Below, in pieces: positions 51,317 to 60,095 of a stretch of DNA of 64,000 bases. Within the stretch, counting starts at the first letter, position 1. The number at the start of each line of letters is the position of its first letter. The stretch is from an uncultured Bacteroidales bacterium (GTDB taxonomy: Bacteria > Bacteroidota > Bacteroidia > Bacteroidales > Paludibacteraceae): assembly GCA_946411385.1 (NCBI GenBank), contig CAMKDV010000007.1, positions 62,001-126,000 on the forward strand. The letters are read 5' to 3'. The notes under the pieces were generated by a model that was not told where the DNA came from, did not search any database, and saw only the letters and a list, made by a program, of their open reading frames with translations. The position numbers were made by a program, and so were the translations under genes.

Positions 51317-52765
51317 CTATTCCCGCCGATTAAAGAGCGCATCAAGTGTTATGGATTGTTGTGCAATACCGGCATATTCATTTTGCTTAATGCCGAAGGA
51401 CGTTATAAATACCAGATGTGTTATTTTCCGCTTGGGTAAGTGTTCCGATAGCAATTGCAAGCGCTCACGAAGTGTCAGATCATAGTTTTTATTGATAGCA
51501 AACAGACCGTTGGTAAATTTCATTTCACATACATCAACTATATTGTCTGCCCGATCAATAATCATATCTATTTGCGTGCCCTTCGTAGATTCATTTCCTT
51601 GCAATGCCCACTTAGAAACAGTTGTACTAACTTGTGGTATACCTAAAGCGTGCTTGATTTGCGTAATGTGATTGAAGCACAACTCCTCAAATGCAAATCC
51701 CCGCCATGCATTTATTTGTCCTGACAGAGCATTTTGTTGCCAAAAGTCTGACGGGCGATTCTTTCCATCCATAAACGTAAGGAAGAATTGACAAAACGGA
51801 TCAATCAGTTTGTAGCGTTCCTGACGCTTGCCATCCATATAAGACGTGTAAGGCAACAGAAAATCGCTCATCACGAGATTCTTAAGCACAGCAGAGAAGT
51901 TACCGCCATCGGTTTTGGACATATCCGCTAACAATTGTTGTCGGGTTAAACCTACATGTGTCTTCCCGATTAGCCGAACAATCTTTATATATTTGTCGGC
52001 ATTCGAGAACAACGAGCCGAACAATCGCTCAAATTCTTGTTTTAAGGGAGCTTGGTCGGCAAAGAAAATACTATCAATAGCATGAGGAAGACTTTGCTTT
52101 GGTTGCACAAAACTGATATAGTGTGGTATTCCTCCGGCAATCATATAGAACTGTGCTATATCGTATCTGCTCCACTTGACACCTCTGTCCTTTAGCAGTT
52201 CTTCCGTTTCGTGCAGACTGAATGGCATTACTTTTATCTCACGTGTGATGCGATTGTATAATCCCCCTTTATTGTTGATGATTGATTGTTTCATCCATGA
52301 TGTTGCCGAACCGCATACAATAAGCATCAAGTTTTCCTGTCTTGCTCCCCAACTGTTCCAGAAATGCTCAAAGGCAGCAAGGAAGTTAGAGCGTGGAGTG
52401 TCTAACCATGGCATCTCGTCTATGAACACAACCTGACGCCTGCCATTCGACTTGTGAAGCAGCACAGATTTAAGGAGTTCGAACGCATCCAACCAGTTTG
52501 TAGGCTGAGGGATATCAGCATCCAACCCACTGCTGCGCAAGGTGATATAAAAAGCGTGTAGTTGCTCTTGCAATGCGTTCTTTTTAGCATGTAGATGCGG
52601 AGACAAACCGGTATGGTAAAATGTAAAACGCGAATTGAAAAGTTCGCTCACAAGATATGTTTTTCCCACTCGGCGACGACCATATACAGCCACGAACTCA
52701 GGACGTTTACTTGCGTACAATTGCTCCAATAAAGCAATGTCATTTTCTCTGCCATAGATTTTCAT
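51317..52765 (-). CDS. AAA ATPase of the archaeal-ATPase/DUF234 type
   Basis: 482 residues from ATG 52765. Walker A is VYGRRRVGKTYLV (about 28-40) and Walker B is VVFIDEMPWLD (about 121-131). A winged-helix region follows, and the C-terminal DUF234 part has GTQIDMIIDRADNIVDVCEM (about 408-427), which fits a PD-(D/E)xK nuclease-like core. These ATPases are very common single accessory genes in Bacteroidales and archaea; their biological role is unknown. The promoter is at 52791-52822. The gene plus promoter is bracketed by 25-base direct repeats and by several GGCGGATTT words, which suggests insertion as a unit. Confidence 0.85.
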   Translation of the reverse strand: MKIYGRENDIALLEQLYASKRPEFVAVYGRRRVGKTYLVSELFNSRFTFYHTGLSPHLHAKKNALQEQLHAFYITLRSSGLDADIPQPTNWLDAFELLKSVLLHKSNGRRQVVFIDEMPWLDTPRSNFLAAFEHFWNSWGARQENLMLIVCGSATSWMKQSIINNKGGLYNRITREIKVMPFSLHETEELLKDRGVKWSRYDIAQFYMIAGGIPHYISFVQPKQSLPHAIDSIFFADQAPLKQEFERLFGSLFSNADKYIKIVRLIGKTHVGLTRQQLLADMSKTDGGNFSAVLKNLVMSDFLLPYTSYMDGKRQERYKLIDPFCQFFLTFMDGKNRPSDFWQQNALSGQINAWRGFAFEELCFNHITQIKHALGIPQVSTTVSKWALQGNESTKGTQIDMIIDRADNIVDVCEMKFTNGLFAINKNYDLTLRERLQLLSEHLPKRKITHLVFITSFGIKQNEYAGIAQQSITLDALFNRRE

Positions 52766-52790
52766 AGACTTACCAATTTTGTAAACGCTG

Positions 52791-52822
52791 CAAAGATAGT
52801 ATTTTTTTTTCAAATATGCAAA
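52791..52822 (-). promoter_or_regulatory. Promoter of the AAA ATPase gene
   Basis: TTTG (52822-52819), 20 bases, TATCTTTG (52798-52791) on the minus strand. It lies 26 bases from the ATG and inside the flanking direct repeats. Confidence 0.8.
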
Positions 52823-52831
52823 TAAAACGCA

Positions 52832-52916
52832 TTAAATCGGCGGATTTTACATATTTTTATGGCAAATCCGCCAAATAAAGATGTCTTATTGGGCGGATTT
52901 GACATCAAATCCGTCC
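52832..52916. repeat. Right flanking repeat of the AAA ATPase unit and two GGCGGATTT inverted repeats
   Basis: The 25-base repeat (52832-52856) is followed by two stem-like inverted repeats: GGCGGATTT (52839-52847) with AAATCCGCC (52864-52872), and GGGCGGATTTG (52891-52901) with CAAATCCGTCC (52906-52916). The rest of the 52766-53170 spacer, apart from the terminator copy at 53011, has no recognisable content. Confidence 0.65.
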
Positions 52917-53010
52917 TATCACAATTGTTTTATAATAGTCTGTCATGGTTGGCTCAATAGCCTCTTTCCACCATCAAAGGAAGCAGTGTGGTTGCCTTTG
53001 GTCGTAATAG

Positions 53011-53053
53011 CCCCACACAAAAAGGCCAAGATCCGAAGATCTCAACCTTTCTG
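53011..53053 (-). terminator. Duplicated 43-base terminator, copy 1 (after the PIN toxin)
   Basis: CCCCACACAAAAAGGCCAAG begins a 43-base stretch differing from 53982-54024 at one position. Its core AAAGGC-AAGATC-CGAA-GATCTC-GCCTTT folds as a hairpin with A/T-rich ends, as in intrinsic terminators. Confidence 0.75.
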
Positions 53054-53170
53054 ATATGATGCATATATCAATATTACAATACTACAGCTACGCGAGGGAT
53101 ATGCGAGAGCCAAGCGAGGATGCTTTGGTCATTACGGGCTGTCTGTAAGTTGTATAATGATGTCATAGGA

Positions 53171-53587
53171 CTATTGCGCCAGCAATTCATGCAAAAAATC
53201 GTCAATACCTATTACTTGTACCGGAGGAAATGTAAGATCTTTTAGCACGTCGAAGTGATGATCTTCAGATACGATATATTTGGCATTTGCCTTAATGGCA
53301 CAATCCACGAACTTATTATCGTCCGGATCCACTTTGATGAGTTCAAAATGAAAATAAACCTCTATATGCTTGATGTTAGTTCTATTCAGTATAGCCGCGA
53401 TTACATGTTTGGCTATTTCGCTTGAGCCGGTTTTTTGTGTTATAATCTCTTCGTACTCATTTAAGATGTCATCTGTAAAACACAAGCAATACTTACCGCT
53501 GATAAAATCTCTCCATATGGGATAGTAGATACTATCGCGTTTCAAGGCAGGAAGCAGGCAGTTCGTATCAAGAACAATATTATCCAT
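53171..53587 (-). CDS. PIN-domain toxin (putative ribonuclease)
   Basis: 138 residues. The PIN signature is complete: VLDTNCLLPAL with the first catalytic Asp (about 7), an acidic residue in FTDDILNEYEEII (about 38-50), and KVDPDDNKFVDCAIKANAKY (about 85-104) ending in IVSEDHHFD. PIN toxins are metal-dependent RNases that cut tRNA, rRNA or mRNA. The 72-residue protein encoded three bases upstream would be its antitoxin. The pair lies between two copies of a 43-base terminator repeat, pointing to insertion as a module. Confidence 0.85.
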   Translation of the reverse strand: MDNIVLDTNCLLPALKRDSIYYPIWRDFISGKYCLCFTDDILNEYEEIITQKTGSSEIAKHVIAAILNRTNIKHIEVYFHFELIKVDPDDNKFVDCAIKANAKYIVSEDHHFDVLKDLTFPPVQVIGIDDFLHELLAQ

Positions 53588-53590
53588 ACA

Positions 53591-53809
53591 TTAGCGGTTA
53601 TAAGCGGTACGCAGATGTTCTTTTGACCACGACTGAATAGTTGAAGTCGATAGTTTGCCCTCGGTGCACAATTCATCCATTGCATCTAATGCTTTATTTG
53701 AAAAATAATCAGCAATTAGATTCCGTATATCAAACAATTCTTTATCGGAAGTGACATGTGATATACTATCCAAAATTTGCATTTGATATGGAGAAAAAAC
53801 TTGTACCAT
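53591..53809 (-). CDS. Putative antitoxin of the PIN toxin, 72 residues
   Basis: The start at 53809 (MVQVFSPYQMQILDSISHVT) was chosen because the promoter at 53861-53892 makes the longer frame to 53911 impossible. The protein is acidic and helical (DIRNLIADYFSNKALDAMDE) with a C-terminal STIQSWSKEHLRTAY, the size and placement of type II antitoxins preceding PIN toxins. I do not recognise a known DNA-binding fold. Spacing to the toxin is three bases, so expression is coupled. Confidence 0.75.
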   Translation of the reverse strand: MVQVFSPYQMQILDSISHVTSDKELFDIRNLIADYFSNKALDAMDELCTEGKLSTSTIQSWSKEHLRTAYNR

Positions 53810-53860
53810 ACTACTTAACCATTTTGAAGTTTTGAATTGATAATTTTCAATTTCCGCATG

Positions 53861-53892
53861 CAAAGGTACGAAAAATATTTGACATTTGCAAA
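53861..53892 (-). promoter_or_regulatory. Promoter of the PIN toxin-antitoxin operon
   Basis: TTTG (53892-53889), 20 bases, TACCTTTG (53868-53861) on the minus strand. The start is near 53854, 45 bases before the antitoxin ATG. Confidence 0.8.
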
Positions 53893-53981
53893 TATTTCTG
53901 GCAAAAAGCATTAAAAATCATTCACATTTATAAATTTTTGGTCATTTTGGGCAATTTTTGACAGATAAGTCCATTGCCCTC

Positions 53982-54024
53982 CCCCACACAAAAAGGCCAA
54001 GATCCGAAGATCTCAGCCTTTCTG
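53982..54024 (-). terminator. Duplicated 43-base terminator, copy 2 (after the surface-protein operon)
   Basis: Same sequence as 53011-53053 except one A to G change. It lies 38 bases downstream of the 50-residue Gly-rich peptide gene and is the natural end of the surface-protein transcript. Confidence 0.75.
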
Positions 54025-54061
54025 TTTTGCAACGCAAAACGCGTTATGGATAGAGGGTAGG

Positions 54062-54214
54062 TTAGCCGCCGATGATGTCACCACCGCCGATATTGTCTGT
54101 GCCACCACCGGTTGGGATCGGACTTCCGGGTGCTACAGGACTGCCGGATAGCACCATGGCTTCGGGCAACAAATGCATTTGCTCTACAGCAGGTTGAATA
54201 TACATTTTCTTCAT
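54062..54214 (-). CDS. Small Gly-rich conserved-type peptide, 50 residues
   Basis: MKKMYIQPAVEQMHLLPEAM starts the frame (ATG 54214, stop 54064-54062). The second half is Pro/Gly-rich (GGGTDNIGGGDIIGG). Peptides of the form MKKxYxxPxxE...LPExMxLSG with a Gly-rich end are frequent in Bacteroidales, usually 45-70 residues long and often next to large secreted proteins; their function is unknown. It lies 84 bases downstream of the 1,912-residue surface protein and upstream of terminator copy 2. No signal peptide is evident. Confidence 0.65.
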   Translation of the reverse strand: MKKMYIQPAVEQMHLLPEAMVLSGSPVAPGSPIPTGGGTDNIGGGDIIGG

Positions 54215-54298
54215 AATAGATAGTATTTATTTCATTGGTTAGTTTTGTCCGACCGGTCAACCGGTCTACCATAAGACCGGTTGACCTGAAGAATCATC

Positions 54299-57200
54299 TT
54301 ACTTCACCAGACGTCCGGTGGTGTCGTACATCTTCTGTCCGCAGAGGATGAAGAGTTGGCCATCAATCAGCGTCTTTACAGCTACCTCGGAATTAACGTT
54401 CACTTCATCCATGCCTGTAGCCACCTGCTCGCCATTGGTCTGCATCGTCACGCGGCGTCGACCCGGAGCCGGAGTGCCTTCGTTATATTCAAGAACAGCT
54501 GCCATGTTCAAGTAGGCACGGTTGGCACCTACCTTTACATTATCCGTATTTACATAATACAATGCATTATTGTAAAGAATGTAGTTATCGTTGCTTCGAG
54601 CAATCATCTCCTGCGTGAACGAGCCCACCAGACCGTTGTTGCCTTCTGTTAGAGGAGCACCTACAGCACCACCTGTATAAACAACCTTCAGCACTGAAGC
54701 CGTTGCATAGAAGAAGTACGGACGACCTGCGTCAAGCGTACCTGTTACTTCCTCAAGGATGATACCCGAGCCTTCCTGAGTCTTGCTCAGCACTCTCCAA
54801 ATTGAAGCACCATCGATATGCGTAACAGCCTTATCCAGACACATGGTGTAGTAGTAACCTGCAGTCAAGTCGGTACGTGCTTCCGTCCAATCAAGTTCCG
54901 GTTCTACAGGAGTATCCTCTTGTAGCGTGTATATTTTAACCGGTTTCTGACTTGCAGTACCATAGCAAGAGAAGATTGTACTTCCACTATTATATTGCAT
55001 TACCGTCTTGCTTCCTGCAGCAGCTACGATGCTTGCAACGCCTTCTTCAATAGAGATAGTCCATTTTGCGTTATCTAACTCATAGTTTGCAGTCTCCAAG
55101 AGGTTATTGCTTGTACCCGAGGTAGCAGATGTCAGATAGTTGCCATTAGATGCCTTGATAGCGAACTTGCCTTCACCAGCATCGACAAGGGTGAATACCT
55201 TTGTTGCTGCACCCGGATTCAATACATCTTCAGAAAGAGTACTTGCTACAGCAGCACGGTTGTTGGCATTCTGCTTACCCATCGTGTAGATATCTGCATT
55301 GTTAGCGCCCATGATGATAATCTTATCACCGGCAGCTACAGAAGAAGCAAGAACCCAAACACCTGTAAGGTCGTCACCTGCCTCGTTTACAGTAATGGTG
55401 TACGAAGCATTGCCAGCCTGATAATTATCATTGCCAGCGAAGGTGGCAGTAATCGTTGCTGTACCTGTTGCATTCGCTACAAGCGATACTACACCGCTTG
55501 CATTTACTGTAGCAAGTTCTTCATTATTCGAAGCATAAGTTACTGCTGCCAAGCCGTCAAAGCCTTCAGCATAACTTAAAACTGACGGAGTGAACGTGTT
55601 ACCAACGGTCAGCGTAACCTCTGCAGGAGTATAAGCCAATCCGGGATTAGCCTTGCTGTTGATAACAATATTAGCAGGCTCAATCTCGATTACTTCTGCT
55701 ATACTTGAATAGTCTGAAGATCCTGCATTAGATGTTGCATAGTTCTTGAAACCGTTAGCACTTTCTCTATAGATGAAACTGCGTGCACCAATGTGATAGT
55801 ACTCATCAGTAGCATTCCAACTCCAGTTGCAAGCAGCATCAGCAACTGTTAAGTCACCGCCATTAGATGCACCCTTCAAATATTTGTCATCTGCATCTTG
55901 GAAAGTAGTGCTCTCTCCATTGGTAATCTTTTTCCATTGGATAGCAGCCTTTTCCTCTGCACTGGCCACAACAATCTTATCGCCGTCTTTCTCAATCTCA
56001 ACAGCAGCAGCAGTTTTGTTGCTGATCGAATTGGTCAGAGCATAGAACTTGCTATCATACTCTGCAATGATAACTACATTCTTAGCATCAACAGGCTCTG
56101 AAACTGTAATGGTGAACGTTGCATTACCTGCTGCATAAGACGCGTTACCTGCAAACGAAGCAGTAATGACAGCTGTACCCGTTGCATTTTCTACAAGTGA
56201 TATTACACCTGCGCTAGTAACAGTAGCAACTGCATCGCCACTTACTGCATAAGTAATCGGGGATAAAGTATGCGGGTTATTAAATGTCGGAGCACTCAAT
56301 GCTTGACCAACTTCCAGACTTGCTGAATTCGGAGTGTAAGACAATTCAGGATCATCCAGTACTAACTCTTCGATGTCAGCTGCACTACGCGGCAGAATTT
56401 CTTTCGTTGCATCAAACTGCTGATAAATACCTGTTACGTTGTAGTACGTATCTTCTGTCAATGCATCGTAAGCGAACAATGTGTTGTACGGCTTAATACT
56501 GTTAGCACCGTCCGTCAGGTATTCACCATCAAATTGTACGCTATTGATCGTAACAGGAGCACCGGTATTGATACCGCTGAGTGCACTGATAGCCTTAACT
56601 TCCGGAGTTACAGAACCGCCAGTTGCGATATTCAAACCTTCCGTTTCAGAACTCAAGTTTGTCAACTCAGCAGCGCCTTTATACAACTGAACTTTACATG
56701 TAACCGTTCCGCTGAGAACATCACCAACACTAAAGCCCATAGAAGCACCACTATCAAAGATAATCAAACCTTTCGTTCCATCGGTTACGAATACGTTCTT
56801 TGCATTTGTCGAAACGCCGGATACAACCCAGTTGTTGAATTTAATATTTGCATCAGTAGCTGTGCTGCCTGCTGCAGTGGCGGCTGCATAGATTTGATCC
56901 ATCGTGCTCAACGGCAGGTTGATAGTATAAGCAGCTGTTGCGACTGCGGAATTGGCCATGCCGCTCTTAACAGCGATAGCCTTAATGGTCATATCCTCGC
57001 CAACTTCAATTGCACCGCTATACTGCGTCGAACTTGTTGTCGGGGCGTCACCATTCGTGGTGTAATAAATCGTTGCGCCGGTGGTTTCAGATGTAATAGT
57101 TACGCTCTTAACCTCCGTATAAGTACCTGCTGCCGGCGAGAATGTCGGAGTTTTTACTTGATCTTGGCAATCGGTAGAATAATCGCTATAAGTAGCTGAA

Positions 57201-60037
57201 CCTTGTGCACTCAGCACTAAGTCATCAATGCAGCGAACTGCAGTGTTCGAACCGTAGAAAACACGTACATATACATCAGAGTATTCACTAAGATCGCGGA
57301 CAACTTCTACCCATTCACCTTTAGACATGCTTGTCGCGCTTTGTGCATCATCAACTTGTGTCCAAGTAGAGCCATCAGCCGATACTTCCACTTTCCAACT
57401 GGAAGCAGTCGTATTGGTTGTTTGTTTGCTTACGTAGAACGTAATCGAAGCAGGGTTAGCAATCTTTGCTATTGTGGTAACATATGCTGTTGCTTTTCCT
57501 CCTGTAGTTCCAAAGTAACTACCGCCATGAGCAGTGACGGCCGAGTTGGTTCCTTTTGATGTCATATTTTCAAACATCCAATTCGTAAACGCTGCCGTTT
57601 CATCCTCAAAATCAATCGGGTAGGTCATTACGGCTCCAGGTGTTTCCGATGCATAAACAGCATATAACTTGTTATCTGCTGCAAGCGTATATTCTGCACC
57701 AGCTTCATAATAGGATTCTAAGCTCTCATCACCATCTTCAAAATCGGCCTTTGTAGTCCAACCCTTAAATGCCTTGCTGCATGCAGTAGCCGTAGAAGGC
57801 AAAGTAACCTTATCGCCTACGTGTTCACCGTTCAAGTGAGATGTTTCAACACCAATTTCGCTCAAAATATATGTAGTAACAAGCGGAGCTGCGTTCTCTT
57901 CGAACGAAGCAGCGATAGTTACATCTGCCGAAAGGGTAAGAGTCGATTCTGCATATGCACTACCATTAACAGTGACACCAGCTAGTTTATATCCTTCAGC
58001 CGGAGAAGTTACAATTGTTAGGACTGTACCTTCATTTACAGCAGAACCGGAAACTACAACATTGTCACCGTTCTTAATGGTCAACGTACCATTATCTGGA
58101 GCGTTGTTGTAAGTAACCGTGTGAGTAACAACATCTTCTACAATATCAGCCGCGCTACGCGGACAAATCTCTTTTGTTGTGTTGTATTGAACATATACAC
58201 CTGTACATTCGTAATTTGTTCCAGCGGAAACGGAGAACGAATAGAGTTGGTTGTACAACTGTACACCTGCAATATAATACTTACTGCTTTCGTAAGTACA
58301 CTCACCGCTAATCTTAATTACCGAACCGGTATTTGCACCGGTGAGCGCTGCAATGCCTTCTGCGTCAAGAACAACAGGGCTTACAGAACCTCCTGTATTT
58401 ACAGTAACTTTCGAAGCTGTTAACTCTGTTAACTCAGCAGAACCATTATATAATTGCACTTTACAAACAGCTGTACCACTGAGAATATCACCTACTTGGA
58501 AACCATGGCTGGAAGTGTAGACAATAAATCCTTTCGTTCCGTCAGTAACGTAAGCGTTGCTGTTTTTAACACCAGTTACAACCCAGTCGTTAAAGGTAAC
58601 ATACACATCTGTAGCCGTACTACCAGCTGCTGTTGCAGCCGCAAAGATTGCGTCCATTGTGGCAAGTGCCTCTACCTTGGTAAAGGTCTTTTCTGCAACA
58701 TCGCTTGATGCACCGCCTTTAACTGCGATTGCCTTAACGGTTGCAGTATTGGTCAACGAGAACGGAGCAGAATAGAGAGTACTGCTCGTTGTCGGAGTAC
58801 TACCGTTCGTCGTGTAATAGATAGCATCAGCATCAGCATGAGAAATGCTAACAGAGGTCGTACCAACAAAATTCTCTTCTCCGCTAATCGTCGGTTTAGC
58901 AACTGCCGGCGCTTCGCCAAAGAAAATCTTAATTGCCGAGATTTGAAGATTAGCATTAGAAGTTACTTGAACTTTATAAGCCGTATTTGCAGCAGGATTT
59001 GCAATAGTAAATTCTTGACTTACATTCTTACAGCCTGTTACCTCTGTACTTACAGCAGTCGTGCCATCATAAATATTAAATTTGACACCTGTAGAACCAC
59101 CACTTGTTCCTACTACAACAATCTTCTCAATAGGGTGACTGAATTCTGGAAGTTCAACATACGCACCTGTTTTACCTAAGATAAGATACCCATTAATATA
59201 ATACCCTTCTCCAGTAGAACCGGCAACCTTGATGGTATATGTGCCATCAGTATATTCACCTTCATCTACTGTTTTATTTCCGCTTCCTTTAGGAATATTC
59301 CAATTTGCATTGCCCTCGAAAGCAATTGTTACATCTGGACCTTCGGTAATGGTATATTCAGCTGTTGCAACTTCACTATCGTCATAATTTGCAAGTGTCG
59401 CGTAAGCTTTAATAGTCATGTCTGCACTTACTGCAATCGGAGAAGAATAAACCGACGAACTTGTTGACGGAGTAGTACCATCCGTTGTGTAATAAATAGT
59501 AGCACCGGTTGTGGACGAAATAGTTACATTCTGAGTTCCCTCATAGGAACCAGCCACCGGCGAAAATGATGGAGTTGCACATGTTGGAGTAGAACCACCA
59601 TCGTCGTATGTTACTACCATGTTAGAAATATAAATACGCGTGCCTGACGTTGTGCCAGTAACAGTCAGCGTAAGAGATGTCGTAGAACCTGTCCATGTAG
59701 AAGTCTCCGAGTTGTATGTACCAGCGCTGAAAGAACCATTACTAGCAGTCATACTATTCGCAAAAGTAAAGACTATCTTGGTAATAGTTTTTTCCGAACT
59801 AAAGGAAATAGTATTACCAGTTGTTTTACCACTTGCTGCCTGATAAAGGCGCAATTGGCTACTTGAAATAGCAGGGTTTGACGTTCCATCCCCCTTAGCA
59901 CAAGAAACGGTGATAGGGTCAACGCCACCATCATTCAGCGCTTGTGAAGGAGAGATTGTTACTTCACCTGCCCAGATTTGCCCGATGCTGAGGATGGTTG
60001 TCAGCAGACAGGCGAAAAATAGTTTTAAATGTTTCAT
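54299..60037 (-). CDS. Giant secreted/surface protein with chitobiase-C-like and Ig-like repeats
   Basis: 1,912 residues with a signal peptide (about 1-23, starting MKHLKLFFACLLTTILSIG). At least four copies of a chitobiase C-terminal-like repeat are visible (TGATIYYTTDGTTPSTSS and close variants). There are two OB-fold-like modules (FNDWVVTGVKNSNAYVTDG and FNNWVVSGVSTNAKNVFVTD), a NEAT/InlB-like stretch (NAPDNGTLTIKNGDNVVV) and two Ig-like repeats (ATGTAVITASFAGNASY, ATGTATITATFAGNDNY). The end GQLFILCGQKMYDTTGRLVK is a short sorting-like tail. It is probably a cell-surface adhesin or glycan-binding protein exported by type IX secretion. Its leader and first 20 codons are repeated twice upstream. 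Confidence 0.8.
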   Translation of the reverse strand: MKHLKLFFACLLTTILSIGQIWAGEVTISPSQALNDGGVDPITVSCAKGDGTSNPAISSSQLRLYQAASGKTTGNTISFSSEKTITKIVFTFANSMTASNGSFSAGTYNSETSTWTGSTTSLTLTVTGTTSGTRIYISNMVVTYDDGGSTPTCATPSFSPVAGSYEGTQNVTISSTTGATIYYTTDGTTPSTSSSVYSSPIAVSADMTIKAYATLANYDDSEVATAEYTITEGPDVTIAFEGNANWNIPKGSGNKTVDEGEYTDGTYTIKVAGSTGEGYYINGYLILGKTGAYVELPEFSHPIEKIVVVGTSGGSTGVKFNIYDGTTAVSTEVTGCKNVSQEFTIANPAANTAYKVQVTSNANLQISAIKIFFGEAPAVAKPTISGEENFVGTTSVSISHADADAIYYTTNGSTPTTSSTLYSAPFSLTNTATVKAIAVKGGASSDVAEKTFTKVEALATMDAIFAAATAAGSTATDVYVTFNDWVVTGVKNSNAYVTDGTKGFIVYTSSHGFQVGDILSGTAVCKVQLYNGSAELTELTASKVTVNTGGSVSPVVLDAEGIAALTGANTGSVIKISGECTYESSKYYIAGVQLYNQLYSFSVSAGTNYECTGVYVQYNTTKEICPRSAADIVEDVVTHTVTYNNAPDNGTLTIKNGDNVVVSGSAVNEGTVLTIVTSPAEGYKLAGVTVNGSAYAESTLTLSADVTIAASFEENAAPLVTTYILSEIGVETSHLNGEHVGDKVTLPSTATACSKAFKGWTTKADFEDGDESLESYYEAGAEYTLAADNKLYAVYASETPGAVMTYPIDFEDETAAFTNWMFENMTSKGTNSAVTAHGGSYFGTTGGKATAYVTTIAKIANPASITFYVSKQTTNTTASSWKVEVSADGSTWTQVDDAQSATSMSKGEWVEVVRDLSEYSDVYVRVFYGSNTAVRCIDDLVLSAQGSATYSDYSTDCQDQVKTPTFSPAAGTYTEVKSVTITSETTGATIYYTTNGDAPTTSSTQYSGAIEVGEDMTIKAIAVKSGMANSAVATAAYTINLPLSTMDQIYAAATAAGSTATDANIKFNNWVVSGVSTNAKNVFVTDGTKGLIIFDSGASMGFSVGDVLSGTVTCKVQLYKGAAELTNLSSETEGLNIATGGSVTPEVKAISALSGINTGAPVTINSVQFDGEYLTDGANSIKPYNTLFAYDALTEDTYYNVTGIYQQFDATKEILPRSAADIEELVLDDPELSYTPNSASLEVGQALSAPTFNNPHTLSPITYAVSGDAVATVTSAGVISLVENATGTAVITASFAGNASYAAGNATFTITVSEPVDAKNVVIIAEYDSKFYALTNSISNKTAAAVEIEKDGDKIVVASAEEKAAIQWKKITNGESTTFQDADDKYLKGASNGGDLTVADAACNWSWNATDEYYHIGARSFIYRESANGFKNYATSNAGSSDYSSIAEVIEIEPANIVINSKANPGLAYTPAEVTLTVGNTFTPSVLSYAEGFDGLAAVTYASNNEELATVNASGVVSLVANATGTATITATFAGNDNYQAGNASYTITVNEAGDDLTGVWVLASSVAAGDKIIIMGANNADIYTMGKQNANNRAAVASTLSEDVLNPGAATKVFTLVDAGEGKFAIKASNGNYLTSATSGTSNNLLETANYELDNAKWTISIEEGVASIVAAAGSKTVMQYNSGSTIFSCYGTASQKPVKIYTLQEDTPVEPELDWTEARTDLTAGYYYTMCLDKAVTHIDGASIWRVLSKTQEGSGIILEEVTGTLDAGRPYFFYATASVLKVVYTGGAVGAPLTEGNNGLVGSFTQEMIARSNDNYILYNNALYYVNTDNVKVGANRAYLNMAAVLEYNEGTPAPGRRRVTMQTNGEQVATGMDEVNVNSEVAVKTLIDGQLFILCGQKMYDTTGRLVK

Positions 60038-60090
60038 TTTATTTTGATTTTTTAGTTATTAATATTTTGTTTTTTCAGTATTTTTGCTTA
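59982..60090 (-). repeat. Leader/signal-peptide repeat, copy A (genuine start of the surface gene)
   Basis: About 109 bases covering the untranslated leader (AT-rich, with AAAACAAAATATTAATAACT) and codons 1-20 of the surface protein on the minus strand. It is 95% or more identical to copy C (62183-62290) over its whole length, and to copy B (61011-61093) over the inner 83 bases. Confidence 0.85.
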
Positions 60091-60095
60091 ACTCG

